A stretch of DNA of 64,000 nt. Origin: HGM04593 sp045661225. Lineage in GTDB: Bacteria > Bacteroidota > Bacteroidia > Bacteroidales > Bacteroidaceae. This document shows positions 35,611 through 45,575 of this stretch, piece by piece. The DNA is taken from assembly GCA_045661225.1 (NCBI GenBank), contig JAZRFF010000012.1, forward strand, positions 48,757-112,756. The letters are read 5' to 3'. The position numbers and the translations under genes were made by a program. The notes beneath the pieces are model-generated. The model saw only the letters and a list, made by a program, of their open reading frames with translations, was not told where the DNA came from and did not search any database. Within the stretch, counting starts at the first letter, position 1; every line of letters begins with the position of its first letter.

Positions 35611-38600
35611 ATAGGAAGTTAAAAATATACAAAGCTTCGGCGGGTTCGGGAAAGACATTTACCCTCGCGCTCGAATATATAAAATTACTCGTCGACAATC
35701 CTTCGATATACCGTAATATTCTTGCGGTAACATTCACAAACAAGGCTACAGGGGAGATGAAGGAACGAATATTGAGCAAGCTCTATGGTGTTGCCTATAT
35801 GCTACCCGACTCTAATGACTACCTTGACAAACTGCTCGAGTGTATGCCCGAAAAGAGCAAGGAGGAGATTGCCAAAAGAGCAAGATTGGCGCTTCGGCTA
35901 ATATTGCACGACTACGGACATTTTCGTATACAGACCATCGATGCATTTTTCCAGTCGGTTCTGCGAGGCCTGGCAAAAGAACTCGACCTGAACGGAGATA
36001 TGGAAATATCGCTCGACGGCAAAGAGTTGCTTAACAACGCCGTCGATACCTATATTCGCCAACTTGAGCCAAACACCAAGAATATCTCTCAAATAATAAG
36101 GTACATTGACGAAACGCTTGAAAAAGGCGGCGACTGGCACGTTGATAAAGAGATAAAAAAATTCGCAACCAACATTTTGGAAGAAGAATATCAGGAACGA
36201 GGTGAGGAACTGCGCCAACAGATTGATGAAGAGAATGGCAAAATACTTACTGATTTCCGCGAAAAGGTCACTAAACGAGAGGCTGAAGTTCTTGATGAGA
36301 TTAAAGCCTTAGGAGAGAATTTCTTTATCTTGACTACCGGATATACAGTTGAAGATTTTGCATTAAAGAGCAAAGGTGTATGGGGGTTCTTTGACAAACT
36401 AAGGAACGGCTCATTGCCGGCATTCTCGCCAACAATCAAGGGTATGATATCTAACCCCGATAAAATATCGAGCAAATACCCTAACTGTGCCGATATTGTT
36501 GTTATGTTCAAAAAGTACGAGACTTTAATTGGCGAGTATACCAGCTGCAAACTCTCAATGTCGCACTACCATCAATTGGGAATGCTCAATAATATAGCCA
36601 AGACGCTTAAAGACGAAAATGCACGTGAGAACCGTTTCCTTCTCTCCGACACGACTCACCTGCTCAGCACAATGATAAACAACAACACCAGTTTTATCTT
36701 TGAAAAAATAGGCACAGAAATTGAGCACATATTTATAGATGAGTTTCAAGATACATCTAAATTGCAGTGGGAATGTTTTCAGGTGTTGCTAAAGGAAATT
36801 ATCTCTCGCGGACGCTTTAACCTTATAGTGGGCGATGTGAAACAGTCTATATATCGTTGGCGTAACGGCGATTGGAAAATTATGAACAATATTGGCTCCT
36901 ATTTTAAGGAATATGGCAATATTCTTGAATTTGAAAGTCCCAAAGCCACCATCGAAGGTAAAGAGTATCAATCGGTCAATTATCGTAGCGACCGCAGAAT
37001 AATTGCATTCAACAACGCTCTTTTCCGCAGTGCAATAGAGGTTATCTCTACTACATACAAAGACGATTTAGGCCAGGAGAAACTTAACGAGATTATAAAC
37101 GCCTACAATGATGTTGAGCAGGCATACCCTATTCCCCGCAACGGAAAACCAGAAAAACCCGAACAGGGATATGTTGAGGCAAGAATCATAAACAAAGATA
37201 AAAATGTAACGCAGTCTGAACTGTACAAGCATATAATAGACAAGCTTATGGGCACCTTGCATACGCTTATGGAAGAGCAAGGAGTCGCACCAAAGGACAT
37301 TGCTATCCTACTGCGTACAAACGATAATATTGACGGTATTGTCGAGGCGTTCAAAAGGGAGTTCCCGACGCGCAAGATTGTCAGCGAAGAGGCTTACAGG
37401 CTCTCATCGTCACTTACCGTGTCGTTGGCTGTTGCAGCAATGCGCTACATTGCCACGCCGGAGGATAAAGTGAATATTGCCAATATGCTTAACCTTTATA
37501 ATAAGGTTATTCTGAAAAACGATGACCCGCTCGAAGCCTATGTATCCCGGGGCGACCTGATAGAGCTTCTGCCTGCGGAGTTCCGCAACGACCTTGACCA
37601 CCTTAAGGGGTTGCCGCCATATGAACTTATAGAGCAGTTGCTGACAATGCTCAATATAGATGAAAGTAAAGGCGAAGAGGCTTACATATATGCATTTCTT
37701 GACCACGCATCGCATTATATAAACAGTAAAGGAGCCGACCTTCCGACCCTGCTCGCTGCCTGGGACGATGGATTGTGCGACAAGTGCATTCCGGCCGAGA
37801 GCCTCGACTGCATAAAGATTATGACAATCCACAAGTCGAAAGGCCTTGAGTTTCACACAGTAATTATACCCTTCTGCGATTGGAAACTTACGGCCGATTC
37901 GCGTAATCTGCTGTGGTGCAAGCCTCAAACCGAGCCGTTCAAAGCGTTAAGCCTTCTCCCTATAAAGAGCAAGGAAGAGATGAAAAAATCGGTCTTCAGC
38001 GAAGATTACCACAAGGAATTTATGTACCAGATTGTGGACAACCTGAACATACTCTACGTTGCTACAACTCGTGCCAAAAGCAACCTTATAATCTTCAGCG
38101 AAAAGCACGAGACAAAATCGTATTATGTGTGGAAACTCTTCAATGACTCCATAATGAATTTGCCAAAGATGAAAGATGCCACCTTGACCCTTAACGAACA
38201 AGAGGACGTATACACATACGGCGAGGTCGTTGCAAGCAAGGAGAAAAGAATGGAGAAAAAGGAGAAGAATGAGAAAGAGAAAAACCCGTTCGATACCCCG
38301 TCTGAAACAGAAGAACAGCCGTTCTCTTTTTACGACAACAGGCTCGAGGTTAAACAGTCGCGTGAACTGAGACGTTTTCTGGCAAGCGACGAAGAAAAAA
38401 AGGCTCTAAAAAACATTGCCGAAGGTGAGCTTATGCACCTTGTTATGTCGCGCATAGAGAGGAGCGATGATATTGACAACGCTCTAAACAAGCTAATGAT
38501 GGAAGGCTTCATCGATAACGTAAAGCAGTACGAAAAGATTAAAAAGCTTGTCGAAAAAGCCTTGGCAAACCCAATAGCCAAAGAGTGGTTCAATGGTACA

Positions 38601-38840
38601 TACCGCTTGTATAACGAGTGTACCATCTTAAGCCGCAAGCAGAATCTTATACGTCGTCCCGACCGGGTTATGATTAAAGGAAACGAAGCTGTGGTGGTGG
38701 ACTACAAATTCGGACGTAAAAACGAAGGCCACGACGAGCAGGTACTCAAATATATCGAACTGCTTACAGATATGAAATACGAGAATGTGAAAGGATACCT
38801 CTGGTATGTATATAGAAATGAAATTAAACCTGTAAAATAA
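35607..38840 (+). CDS. addA: AddA-type helicase-nuclease
   Basis: A 1077-residue UvrD-superfamily helicase with a C-terminal nuclease. Motif I is ASAGSGKTFTL near residues 10-20, motif II DEFQDT, motif III GDVKQSIYRWR, and motifs V-VI include TIHKSKGLEF and YVATTRAKS. The C-terminal PD-(D/E)XK site is RPDRV with VVDYKFG and a downstream QVLKY helix. I chose ATG 35607, which overlaps the sbcC stop and gives MNRKLKIYKASAGS; an upstream in-frame ATG lies inside sbcC. Together with the next gene it forms an AddAB-type complex for processing double-strand ends for RecA. Identity with AddA rather than RecB is judged from the partner. Confidence 0.92.
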   Translation: MNRKLKIYKASAGSGKTFTLALEYIKLLVDNPSIYRNILAVTFTNKATGEMKERILSKLYGVAYMLPDSNDYLDKLLECMPEKSKEEIAKRARLALRLILHDYGHFRIQTIDAFFQSVLRGLAKELDLNGDMEISLDGKELLNNAVDTYIRQLEPNTKNISQIIRYIDETLEKGGDWHVDKEIKKFATNILEEEYQERGEELRQQIDEENGKILTDFREKVTKREAEVLDEIKALGENFFILTTGYTVEDFALKSKGVWGFFDKLRNGSLPAFSPTIKGMISNPDKISSKYPNCADIVVMFKKYETLIGEYTSCKLSMSHYHQLGMLNNIAKTLKDENARENRFLLSDTTHLLSTMINNNTSFIFEKIGTEIEHIFIDEFQDTSKLQWECFQVLLKEIISRGRFNLIVGDVKQSIYRWRNGDWKIMNNIGSYFKEYGNILEFESPKATIEGKEYQSVNYRSDRRIIAFNNALFRSAIEVISTTYKDDLGQEKLNEIINAYNDVEQAYPIPRNGKPEKPEQGYVEARIINKDKNVTQSELYKHIIDKLMGTLHTLMEEQGVAPKDIAILLRTNDNIDGIVEAFKREFPTRKIVSEEAYRLSSSLTVSLAVAAMRYIATPEDKVNIANMLNLYNKVILKNDDPLEAYVSRGDLIELLPAEFRNDLDHLKGLPPYELIEQLLTMLNIDESKGEEAYIYAFLDHASHYINSKGADLPTLLAAWDDGLCDKCIPAESLDCIKIMTIHKSKGLEFHTVIIPFCDWKLTADSRNLLWCKPQTEPFKALSLLPIKSKEEMKKSVFSEDYHKEFMYQIVDNLNILYVATTRAKSNLIIFSEKHETKSYYVWKLFNDSIMNLPKMKDATLTLNEQEDVYTYGEVVASKEKRMEKKEKNEKEKNPFDTPSETEEQPFSFYDNRLEVKQSRELRRFLASDEEKKALKNIAEGELMHLVMSRIERSDDIDNALNKLMMEGFIDNVKQYEKIKKLVEKALANPIAKEWFNGTYRLYNECTILSRKQNLIRRPDRVMIKGNEAVVVDYKFGRKNEGHDEQVLKYIELLTDMKYENVKGYLWYVYRNEIKPVK

Positions 38841-41800
38841 TGAAACCTTTCCTGAAAACTGTTGCCGAAGACCTTTACAGACAATTCGACGGAAAATTAG
38901 ATAATATAGCTGTCGTTTTTCCCAACAAACGTGCCGGACTCTTTTTCAATGAGTATCTGCTTGAATGTAGCGGAAACGCGCCTATATGGAGCCCACAATA
39001 CCTGACTATCAGTGAACTTTTTGAGCAGAACAGCAATTATGTCAAGGCTGACAATATTCTGCTTGTAAGCAAGCTGTATAAAGAGTATGTACGTCCACGA
39101 CGCACAGACGAAAGTGAGGAGGAGTACCGCAAAAGCGTTGAGTCACTCGATTCATTCTACTATTGGGGCGAAATTCTAATACGCGACTTCGACGACATTG
39201 ACAAAAACCTTGCCGATGCAAAGAAACTCTTTTCCAACATAAGCGACCTTCACGCAATGGGTACAGGAAAGGACACGCTTGAACCCGAGCAGGCCAATGC
39301 CATCAAGAGTTTCTTCAAGAACTTCGACGCCGATAATATGAGCGACATAAAAAAGAACTTCAAGAACTTGTGGGAACGGCTTTATGCTATATACAGCAGT
39401 TTCAAGGAGAGTTTGCGCAAAATAAACGTAGCTTACGAGGGTATGCTCTACAGGGACGTTGTCGAAAGAGGTGAGGAACTGACCTTTAAGCACGACAAGT
39501 ATATATTCGTTGGCTTTAATGCACTTAACGGAGCTGAGACAAAGCTCTTCGACATTCTCAAGAAGCAAGGAAAGGCGCTTTTCTATTGGGATTACGACAA
39601 GCATTACACTGCCAACACCTTTCACGAGGCCGGGCTTTTTATGCGTAAGAATCTTGAAAAGTTCCCCAATGCGCTTAAGGAAGATTGCTTCAATAATCTG
39701 TCGTGCAAAAAAAATGTCAAGGTGGTCTCGACCGACACAGACAACATACAGGCGCGTTACGTCGCACGATGGCTCGACAGCAACCTCACTGGTGATAATG
39801 TCGAGACAGCCATTGTGCTCTGCGATGAGACGCTGCTCGAACCGGTGCTCCACTCTATTCCATCGAAAGCCAACGGACACACTCTCGAATCGATGAACGT
39901 GACAATGGGTTATCCCATATCAAACACCCCTGTATATTCATTGGTTAAGCAACTTGTTGACCTTCACACACGCGGGTGGAGTGAAAAGCATAATAGTTTT
40001 AATCTTAATTATGTGTGCAAAATACTTAAGCACCCATATATAATACAAGGTAGTGAGAATGCTGTAAAGCTATACACAGAACTTGTGAAAAACAATGTAT
40101 TCTACCCCACTGACGAGCAGCTTCACAAGGACGGTTTCTTGAGCCTTGTCTTCAAGCGCTCATCGGACAACGGCGAGTGGATAGACAATATAATATCAAT
40201 AATATACACTATTGCCGAAAATCGCACAGCGGTTGCCGAGGAACGCAACCAAATGTACGACCTTCTCTTTAGCGAAGCTATAATGAAGGTTCATTCGCAA
40301 GCGCAACGTCTAAAGGCACTGCATAGTGCCGGAGAATTGAATCTGCAACTCTCAAGCATTGGTAAACTGTTTATGAGAATGTTAGTTTCAATGAGTGTGC
40401 CTTTCCACGGAGAGCCTGTTGTGGGGTTGCAGGTGATGGGGTTGCTCGAGACGCGTAATCTTGACTTCAAGAATGTTATACTGTTGTCGGTAAACGAAGG
40501 TTCGTTACCAAAAGCGAGTGGAGAAAATTCATATATTCCATATAATCTACGAAGAGCATTCGGCCTTACTCTGAGCGAGCAGCGCGACTCTATATATGCT
40601 TACTATTTCTATCGCTTGCTGCAGCGTGCCGATAATGTTACGCTTGTGTATAATAATTCCGCGTCCGAGAAAAACAGAGGCGAATGTTCGCGATATATTC
40701 TGCAAATTTTAGGAGAAAACCTTTTTGATGTCGAAAAGGTTGCTTTGAGTGCCAAACAGGAGAGTTGCGAGATAGAAATAAAAGAGATAAATAAAACTCC
40801 CGAGATGATAAAGCGCTTGCGCGAACGGTTTGACAAAGGGTTCTGTGCAAATGCTATGGAAATGACACCTTCGGCGATAAACAAATATATAAATTGCGGA
40901 CATAGTTTCTTCTATTACTACATTTTGGGGCTTAAACCCATACAGGAGATAAATACCGAACTAAAGCCTACTGATTTTGGAACTATTTTCCACACAGCAG
41001 CCGAATTGCTGTACGACAAGATTGTAGAGAATGGTTCGACTTACATTACCAAGAATATGCTTCAGTATTACATTGACAATGAAGCATTGCTTTATGAATT
41101 TGTCGATAAGGCTTTTAAGAAAGAGTTTTTCAAAGGCGGTAATCTCGACTACAATGGCGAGCAGTTAATCAACAAGGGTGTGCTGTTTAAGTTCTTGAAA
41201 CGTTTGACAATTACAGATGCCGAATATGCCGATTTCCGCTACATTGGCAGCGAAAAAAAGATTAAGATTGAATATCCGCTTAATTGTAACGGGTTTACGG
41301 TTAAACTGGATATTGGAGGAAAGATTGACCGTATAGATGTAAAAGACGGAACGGTAAATATTGTCGATTATAAGACCGGAAGCCCTGACAGCAAAAGTTC
41401 TATATCGCTCGATGATATTTTTGAGAATAATGCAAAAACCGCAGGAAACCGTTTGCAAGCCTTTTTGTACTCCATTGCTCTCGATGAGATTATCAAGAGC
41501 AATGTCAACCTTGCCGACAACGATGAATTGTCGTGGATTGAGAATGTCAAGAGCAGCGGGGCTACAAAAGTGTCGCCTACGTTACTCTATATGCGCAAGA
41601 GAGGAAAGTCTAAATCCGGCTCTAATGATGAAGATTCAAAGCGCGAAAGTTACGTCATAAAGTTATATGATAAAACGACGAAAAAGAATGAGCCTGTATA
41701 CGATATCTCCACACTCAAGAATGAGTTTATGATTAAACTCAACGAAGTGATTGCCGAGATATTCGACATAGATAAGCCTTTCACTTTTGCCGGAAACGAG

Positions 41801-41845
41801 AAAAATTGCGAATATTGCGACTACAAAAAAATATGCCGAAGATAA
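38840..41845 (+). CDS. addB: AddB-type PD-(D/E)XK nuclease subunit
   Basis: A 1001-residue protein with an inactivated-looking helicase-like region (FPNKRAG replaces a true Walker A). The C-terminal nuclease has GKIDRIDV and VDYKTG. Cysteines C686, C990, C993 and C999 have the C...CxxCxxxxxC spacing that holds a [4Fe-4S] cluster in AddB nucleases. Start and preceding stop overlap (TAATG). It pairs with the AddA-type subunit, each supplying one nuclease, to resect double-strand ends. The absence of a Walker A is seen directly; B. subtilis AddB has one, so this subunit may not bind ATP in that site. Confidence 0.9.
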   Translation: MKPFLKTVAEDLYRQFDGKLDNIAVVFPNKRAGLFFNEYLLECSGNAPIWSPQYLTISELFEQNSNYVKADNILLVSKLYKEYVRPRRTDESEEEYRKSVESLDSFYYWGEILIRDFDDIDKNLADAKKLFSNISDLHAMGTGKDTLEPEQANAIKSFFKNFDADNMSDIKKNFKNLWERLYAIYSSFKESLRKINVAYEGMLYRDVVERGEELTFKHDKYIFVGFNALNGAETKLFDILKKQGKALFYWDYDKHYTANTFHEAGLFMRKNLEKFPNALKEDCFNNLSCKKNVKVVSTDTDNIQARYVARWLDSNLTGDNVETAIVLCDETLLEPVLHSIPSKANGHTLESMNVTMGYPISNTPVYSLVKQLVDLHTRGWSEKHNSFNLNYVCKILKHPYIIQGSENAVKLYTELVKNNVFYPTDEQLHKDGFLSLVFKRSSDNGEWIDNIISIIYTIAENRTAVAEERNQMYDLLFSEAIMKVHSQAQRLKALHSAGELNLQLSSIGKLFMRMLVSMSVPFHGEPVVGLQVMGLLETRNLDFKNVILLSVNEGSLPKASGENSYIPYNLRRAFGLTLSEQRDSIYAYYFYRLLQRADNVTLVYNNSASEKNRGECSRYILQILGENLFDVEKVALSAKQESCEIEIKEINKTPEMIKRLRERFDKGFCANAMEMTPSAINKYINCGHSFFYYYILGLKPIQEINTELKPTDFGTIFHTAAELLYDKIVENGSTYITKNMLQYYIDNEALLYEFVDKAFKKEFFKGGNLDYNGEQLINKGVLFKFLKRLTITDAEYADFRYIGSEKKIKIEYPLNCNGFTVKLDIGGKIDRIDVKDGTVNIVDYKTGSPDSKSSISLDDIFENNAKTAGNRLQAFLYSIALDEIIKSNVNLADNDELSWIENVKSSGATKVSPTLLYMRKRGKSKSGSNDEDSKRESYVIKLYDKTTKKNEPVYDISTLKNEFMIKLNEVIAEIFDIDKPFTFAGNEKNCEYCDYKKICRR

Positions 41846-41888
41846 TAAAACAAGGAGTGGAATTTAAAATTCCACTCCTTGTTTTATT
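41844..41888. terminator. Bidirectional terminator after the nuclease operon
   Basis: A 21-bp perfect stem (41844-41864 with 41868-41888) has a 3-nt loop and A/T tracts on both sides. It overlaps the end of the AddB-type gene and can also stop the converging HU-SPOR/FHA transcript. Confidence 0.92.
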
Positions 41889-41908
41889 AAGTTTATTTAT
41901 CGTAAGCT

Positions 41909-42403
41909 TTATTCTGCGTAGGGTGTGTGCAGAATGAGCGTTGTTGCACCCAGTGTTATTATTGCGCCGTCCTCGATAAGGCAACGTTCGCGGTTACCCA
42001 ATATGCGATTCATTACAAATGTGCCTGTTACACTTTGGTTGTCACGCACTGTGTATGTAAGGTTGCCCGAATAGTCGCGCTTTACGTTTATTATACAGTG
42101 ACGACGGTCCATACTGGGGTCGGTAGTCTCAATGGGGTGCGAGATTACCGTTCCTTTATTGTAACGCCCGAACATATTATCTCCTTCGTCAAGAGGAATA
42201 ACCTGCTTATAGCAGAAGTTGTTCTCAATAACCACAATGTGACCGAAATCTTCGGTGCGTATATCGTCCTCGCCTTCGCCAATGCGTATTGTGAAACTTT
42301 TGCGACAATGCTCGCACTCAAAAACCAAGGACTGACCCTCTTTGTAACCGCACGCATCAAAATCTATGCCGTGGTCACATTTAGGGCATATTATCTTGCT
42401 CAT
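41909..42403 (-). CDS. Zinc-ribbon plus FHA domain protein
   Basis: A 164-residue protein. A zinc ribbon with C6, C9, C30 and C33 leads to a forkhead-associated domain (about residues 60-160) with the conserved GRYNKG and SMDRRHCII motifs and a TGTFVMNR loop. FHA domains bind phosphothreonine peptides. It follows the HU-SPOR gene by 14 bp and is probably co-transcribed with it. This suggests phosphothreonine-dependent control of that membrane protein, which is an inference; no kinase is adjacent. Confidence 0.87.
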   Translation of the reverse strand: MSKIICPKCDHGIDFDACGYKEGQSLVFECEHCRKSFTIRIGEGEDDIRTEDFGHIVVIENNFCYKQVIPLDEGDNMFGRYNKGTVISHPIETTDPSMDRRHCIINVKRDYSGNLTYTVRDNQSVTGTFVMNRILGNRERCLIEDGAIITLGATTLILHTPYAE

Positions 42404-42417
42404 AATAAACTATGGAT

Positions 42418-43392
42418 TTAGTGTGTGAGTACCCAGGCATCGGGGAATATAGCCTTTACCGTTGCCAACGCTGCTGTCGCATCGGCATTACTGCTGTAAC
42501 TGCCGTATGCAATGCGGTGACGACCGTTGCCCTTTACAACAGAGTAGTCGACCTCTAATTTCGAAGATAGTTCCTTTATTGCCAAACTTGCTTTTTCCTC
42601 ATTAGGGGTGCTTGCGACTATTATAGAATAGGTCACGCTCGGCTGCTCCTCTATGATTGTTGGCATAGGCGCTTCTTCAACGGTTACCGGTTCTTCGGCA
42701 GTCTCAACTGTTATAATATTCTCTGTAACGGTGTCAATTACGGGTTCAATTCGGCAACTTGCGGCTGCGGTGCACTCTTCCGCCGGAGTAACAACGGGTA
42801 ATTCAACACTGTTCTTTGTATCGGTAGCAATAATAGAGGCCTGCATCGAGGGCTTGTATGCCCTGTCACCAACCGGAGAGATGAAAAAGAATGTCAAGAT
42901 AATGGCTGCTGCCATTGAGACATACTTCTTGAATGTTTGACGTTTGATGACAATATCCTTCTTTTCAATCTCCTTGAGTTGTGGAATAACAATCGGTTCG
43001 AACCCGAAATTGTAAGGGTCATCAATGCCATTAGGAGCCGGTTCGAAAGATATTTCACCCTTTACGTTCATTGAGAACGTACCAAGCTCGCCGAAACGCA
43101 CCGTTCCGTTCAGCGAAAGGAGGTGACGAAACGATTCAATGTCGCTGCGCATTATTTTGCCGACCTCTTCGTACGATGCTTGTTGCTCATCAAGATATTC
43201 CGACAGCAACAATGCGTCATCAGCAATGATACGGGAATTGAATCCTAATGTACGATGAGGAGGCATAAAAACACGCTCTTCGGCATTGTAGGACGCAGGA
43301 ACATTGTGTGCCAAAAAAGCACCCATTCCCGGAATTATCACGCAGTTATTACGCGCGACAAGCCTTGATGTATATTTGATTAAATTTTCCAC
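42418..43392 (-). CDS. HU-CCDC81-like domain, transmembrane helix and SPOR domain protein
   Basis: A 324-residue protein starting at GTG. Residues 1-135 resemble the HU-CCDC81-type tandem fold (VIIPGMGAFLAHN, the second copy around VRFGELGTFSM). A membrane helix lies at about 157-174, then a Glu/Val/Thr-rich linker, and a C-terminal SPOR domain at about 253-324 (YSIIVASTPNEEKAS ... RHRIAYGSY). SPOR domains bind glycan strands stripped of peptides at the division septum. The expected topology is cytoplasmic HU, periplasmic SPOR. It is the first gene of an operon with the FHA protein. Confidence 0.88.
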   Translation of the reverse strand: MENLIKYTSRLVARNNCVIIPGMGAFLAHNVPASYNAEERVFMPPHRTLGFNSRIIADDALLLSEYLDEQQASYEEVGKIMRSDIESFRHLLSLNGTVRFGELGTFSMNVKGEISFEPAPNGIDDPYNFGFEPIVIPQLKEIEKKDIVIKRQTFKKYVSMAAAIILTFFFISPVGDRAYKPSMQASIIATDTKNSVELPVVTPAEECTAAASCRIEPVIDTVTENIITVETAEEPVTVEEAPMPTIIEEQPSVTYSIIVASTPNEEKASLAIKELSSKLEVDYSVVKGNGRHRIAYGSYSSNADATAALATVKAIFPDAWVLTH

Positions 43393-43458
43393 GAAGCAAA
43401 TTTAATAAAAAATATGCTACCCGACATCAATTCTACCGAAAAATATTCTCTTTTTTTG

Positions 43459-43466
43459 TATCTTCG
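43459..43466 (+). promoter_or_regulatory. Putative -7 element of the U32 gene
   Basis: TATCTTCG lies 28 bp upstream of the start codon and is the TTCG variant of TAnnTTTG. The -33 region is not clear. Confidence 0.45.
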
Positions 43467-43494
43467 CGGTTGTATAAGTTGAATTGAACTTTTT

Positions 43495-45315
43495 ATGTCA
43501 CAAGAACGCAAAATAGAACTTCTTGCTCCGGCAAAAAACCTTGAGACCGGAATTGCCGCAATAAACCACGGTGCCGATGCTGTTTACATTGGTGCAGCAC
43601 AATTTGGCGCACGTCAGGCTGCCGGAAACTCACTCGATGATATCGAAAGGCTTGTAGAATACGCCCATATATTCGGCGTAAAGGTTTATGTAACCTTAAA
43701 CACTATAATTTATGACGAAGAGATAAGTGAAGTAGAGGAACTTGTGGCTGCTTTATATAAAATAGGTGTAGACGCACTCATTGTTCAGGATATGGGAATT
43801 TCCCGTATGAATATTCCTCCCATTCCGCTACACGCGAGCACGCAGATGGACAATCGCACTGTCGAAAAGGCAAAATTCCTTTCAGACGTAGGTTTCCCGC
43901 GCATAGTGCTTGCCCGTGAGCTGTCACTTGCCGAAATAAGCGCTATTCACAGAGCTGTGCCCGAGACCGAACTTGAAGTCTTTGTTCACGGTGCTCTTTG
44001 TGTCAGTTACAGCGGACAGTGTTACGCATCGCAACACTGTTTCGGACGCAGCGCTAACCGTGGTGCGTGTGCACAGTTCTGCCGGCTGCCATTTGACCTT
44101 GTCGATGCCGAGGGCGCAATTGTCCAACGCAACAAGCATCTTTTATCGCTCAAAGATATGAACCGTAGCGACTTTATTGAGGAGATGCTCGATGCCGGTG
44201 TAACATCGTTCAAGATAGAGGGACGCCTAAAGGATATTTCTTATGTAAAGAATATTACTGCATACTACCGCGAGAAACTCGATGCTGTATTTGCACGTCG
44301 CAAGGAGTATGTACGCGCATCGTACGGAAAGAGCACCCCGCAATTCCTGCCCGACCCTCAAAAAAGTTTCAGTCGTGGCTTTACCGATTATATGCTCAAA
44401 GGCTGTAAAGATGGAATAACATCGTTTGACACGCCTAAATCTATGGGAGAGTATATTGGACGTGTAAAATTTGTATCGCGTAATTTCTTTACAGTTACAG
44501 GTGGAGATTTCAACAACGGCGACGGAGCTTGCTACCTTTCCCGTGACGGAAAGCTGAATGGGTTCCGCATTAACCGCGTCGAAGGCAACAGAGTCTTTCC
44601 GCAGTCAATGCCCGCAGTCGAGAGTGGCGATGCTTTATACCGTAACTACGACTGCGAGTTTGAACGTGTACTTTCCCGTCCCGATGCTCCGCGCCGAATC
44701 GGGGTTGTGCTAACGCTCACAGAAAGTGAAGACGGACTTATTCTGCGTGGCACAGATGAAAGCGGTACCGAGTGCACTGTAACAGGCGTCTTTGCCAAGG
44801 AGGAAGCGCGCACATCGCAACACGACAACATTATTAAACAGTTGAGCAAATGGGGAAACACGCCTTTCGAGGCAACAAAGGTCAATATAGAGTTTACCCG
44901 CGAATGGTTTATTCCATCATCGCTGCTGTCGGATATGAGACGCTCGCTGTGTGAGGCTATGATAAAAAAGCACCGCGAGAATTACAGCCGTGAGGATATG
45001 CACCTTAAGGATTGCGACACTCCTTATATTACCGAATCTATCGACTACAAAGGCAATGTAGCAAACAAATATGCCGAAGAATTTTACAAACAGCACGCGG
45101 CTGTCGTGGTTGCACCGGCTTTTGAGAAGGTACCGGTAAAAGGCGCGACGGTAATGTTCTGCAAACACTGCATTAAGCACGCTTTTGGCTGGTGTACAAA
45201 AGATGGTATAAAGCACCAATATAAAGAGCCATTTACGTTGGTGTCGGGCGACGGAAGACGATTCAAGCTGCACTTTGACTGCAAGGAGTGTATAATGTCT
45301 GTCGTTGCCGAATAG
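43495..45315 (+). CDS. U32 peptidase-family protein (RlhA/TrhP-like hydroxylase)
   Basis: A 606-residue U32 protein. The N-terminal barrel holds LLAPAKNLE and the conserved segment VHGALCVSYSGQCYAS, followed by GACAQFCRLPF with the family cysteines. The C-terminal third includes further cysteines (CKHCIKHAFGWC and CKEC). Members once called collagenases are now known as tRNA or rRNA hydroxylation enzymes (TrhP, RlhA). The long C-terminal region favours the RlhA-like size class, but which RNA is modified cannot be decided here. Monocistronic. Confidence 0.88.
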   Translation: MSQERKIELLAPAKNLETGIAAINHGADAVYIGAAQFGARQAAGNSLDDIERLVEYAHIFGVKVYVTLNTIIYDEEISEVEELVAALYKIGVDALIVQDMGISRMNIPPIPLHASTQMDNRTVEKAKFLSDVGFPRIVLARELSLAEISAIHRAVPETELEVFVHGALCVSYSGQCYASQHCFGRSANRGACAQFCRLPFDLVDAEGAIVQRNKHLLSLKDMNRSDFIEEMLDAGVTSFKIEGRLKDISYVKNITAYYREKLDAVFARRKEYVRASYGKSTPQFLPDPQKSFSRGFTDYMLKGCKDGITSFDTPKSMGEYIGRVKFVSRNFFTVTGGDFNNGDGACYLSRDGKLNGFRINRVEGNRVFPQSMPAVESGDALYRNYDCEFERVLSRPDAPRRIGVVLTLTESEDGLILRGTDESGTECTVTGVFAKEEARTSQHDNIIKQLSKWGNTPFEATKVNIEFTREWFIPSSLLSDMRRSLCEAMIKKHRENYSREDMHLKDCDTPYITESIDYKGNVANKYAEEFYKQHAAVVVAPAFEKVPVKGATVMFCKHCIKHAFGWCTKDGIKHQYKEPFTLVSGDGRRFKLHFDCKECIMSVVAE

Positions 45316-45575
45316 AATAAATGCAAAAGCCGCGCCTTAGGGGAACGACGCGACTTCTTTGTCCGAGTAAACGCTTTTACCCGTTCGGGCATCGACTTTC
45401 ACAAGCAGATGTTACCGGAAAAATCTATTACTATGAAAAACACACATATATAACACCGGGCACTTTGAAAAAGTTCTCTAAAAGCGTTTTATTTGAGTGT
45501 TTTTATTTTCAATAATAATAAACGGGTTACAGCAATACCGTATAAAGGAGATTCCCTGCAATAATAACATTGGAA

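Noticed and set aside
45326..45362. Possible terminator after the U32 gene
   Set aside because: The stem has a mismatch and no clear T-run follows, so it is too weak to list.
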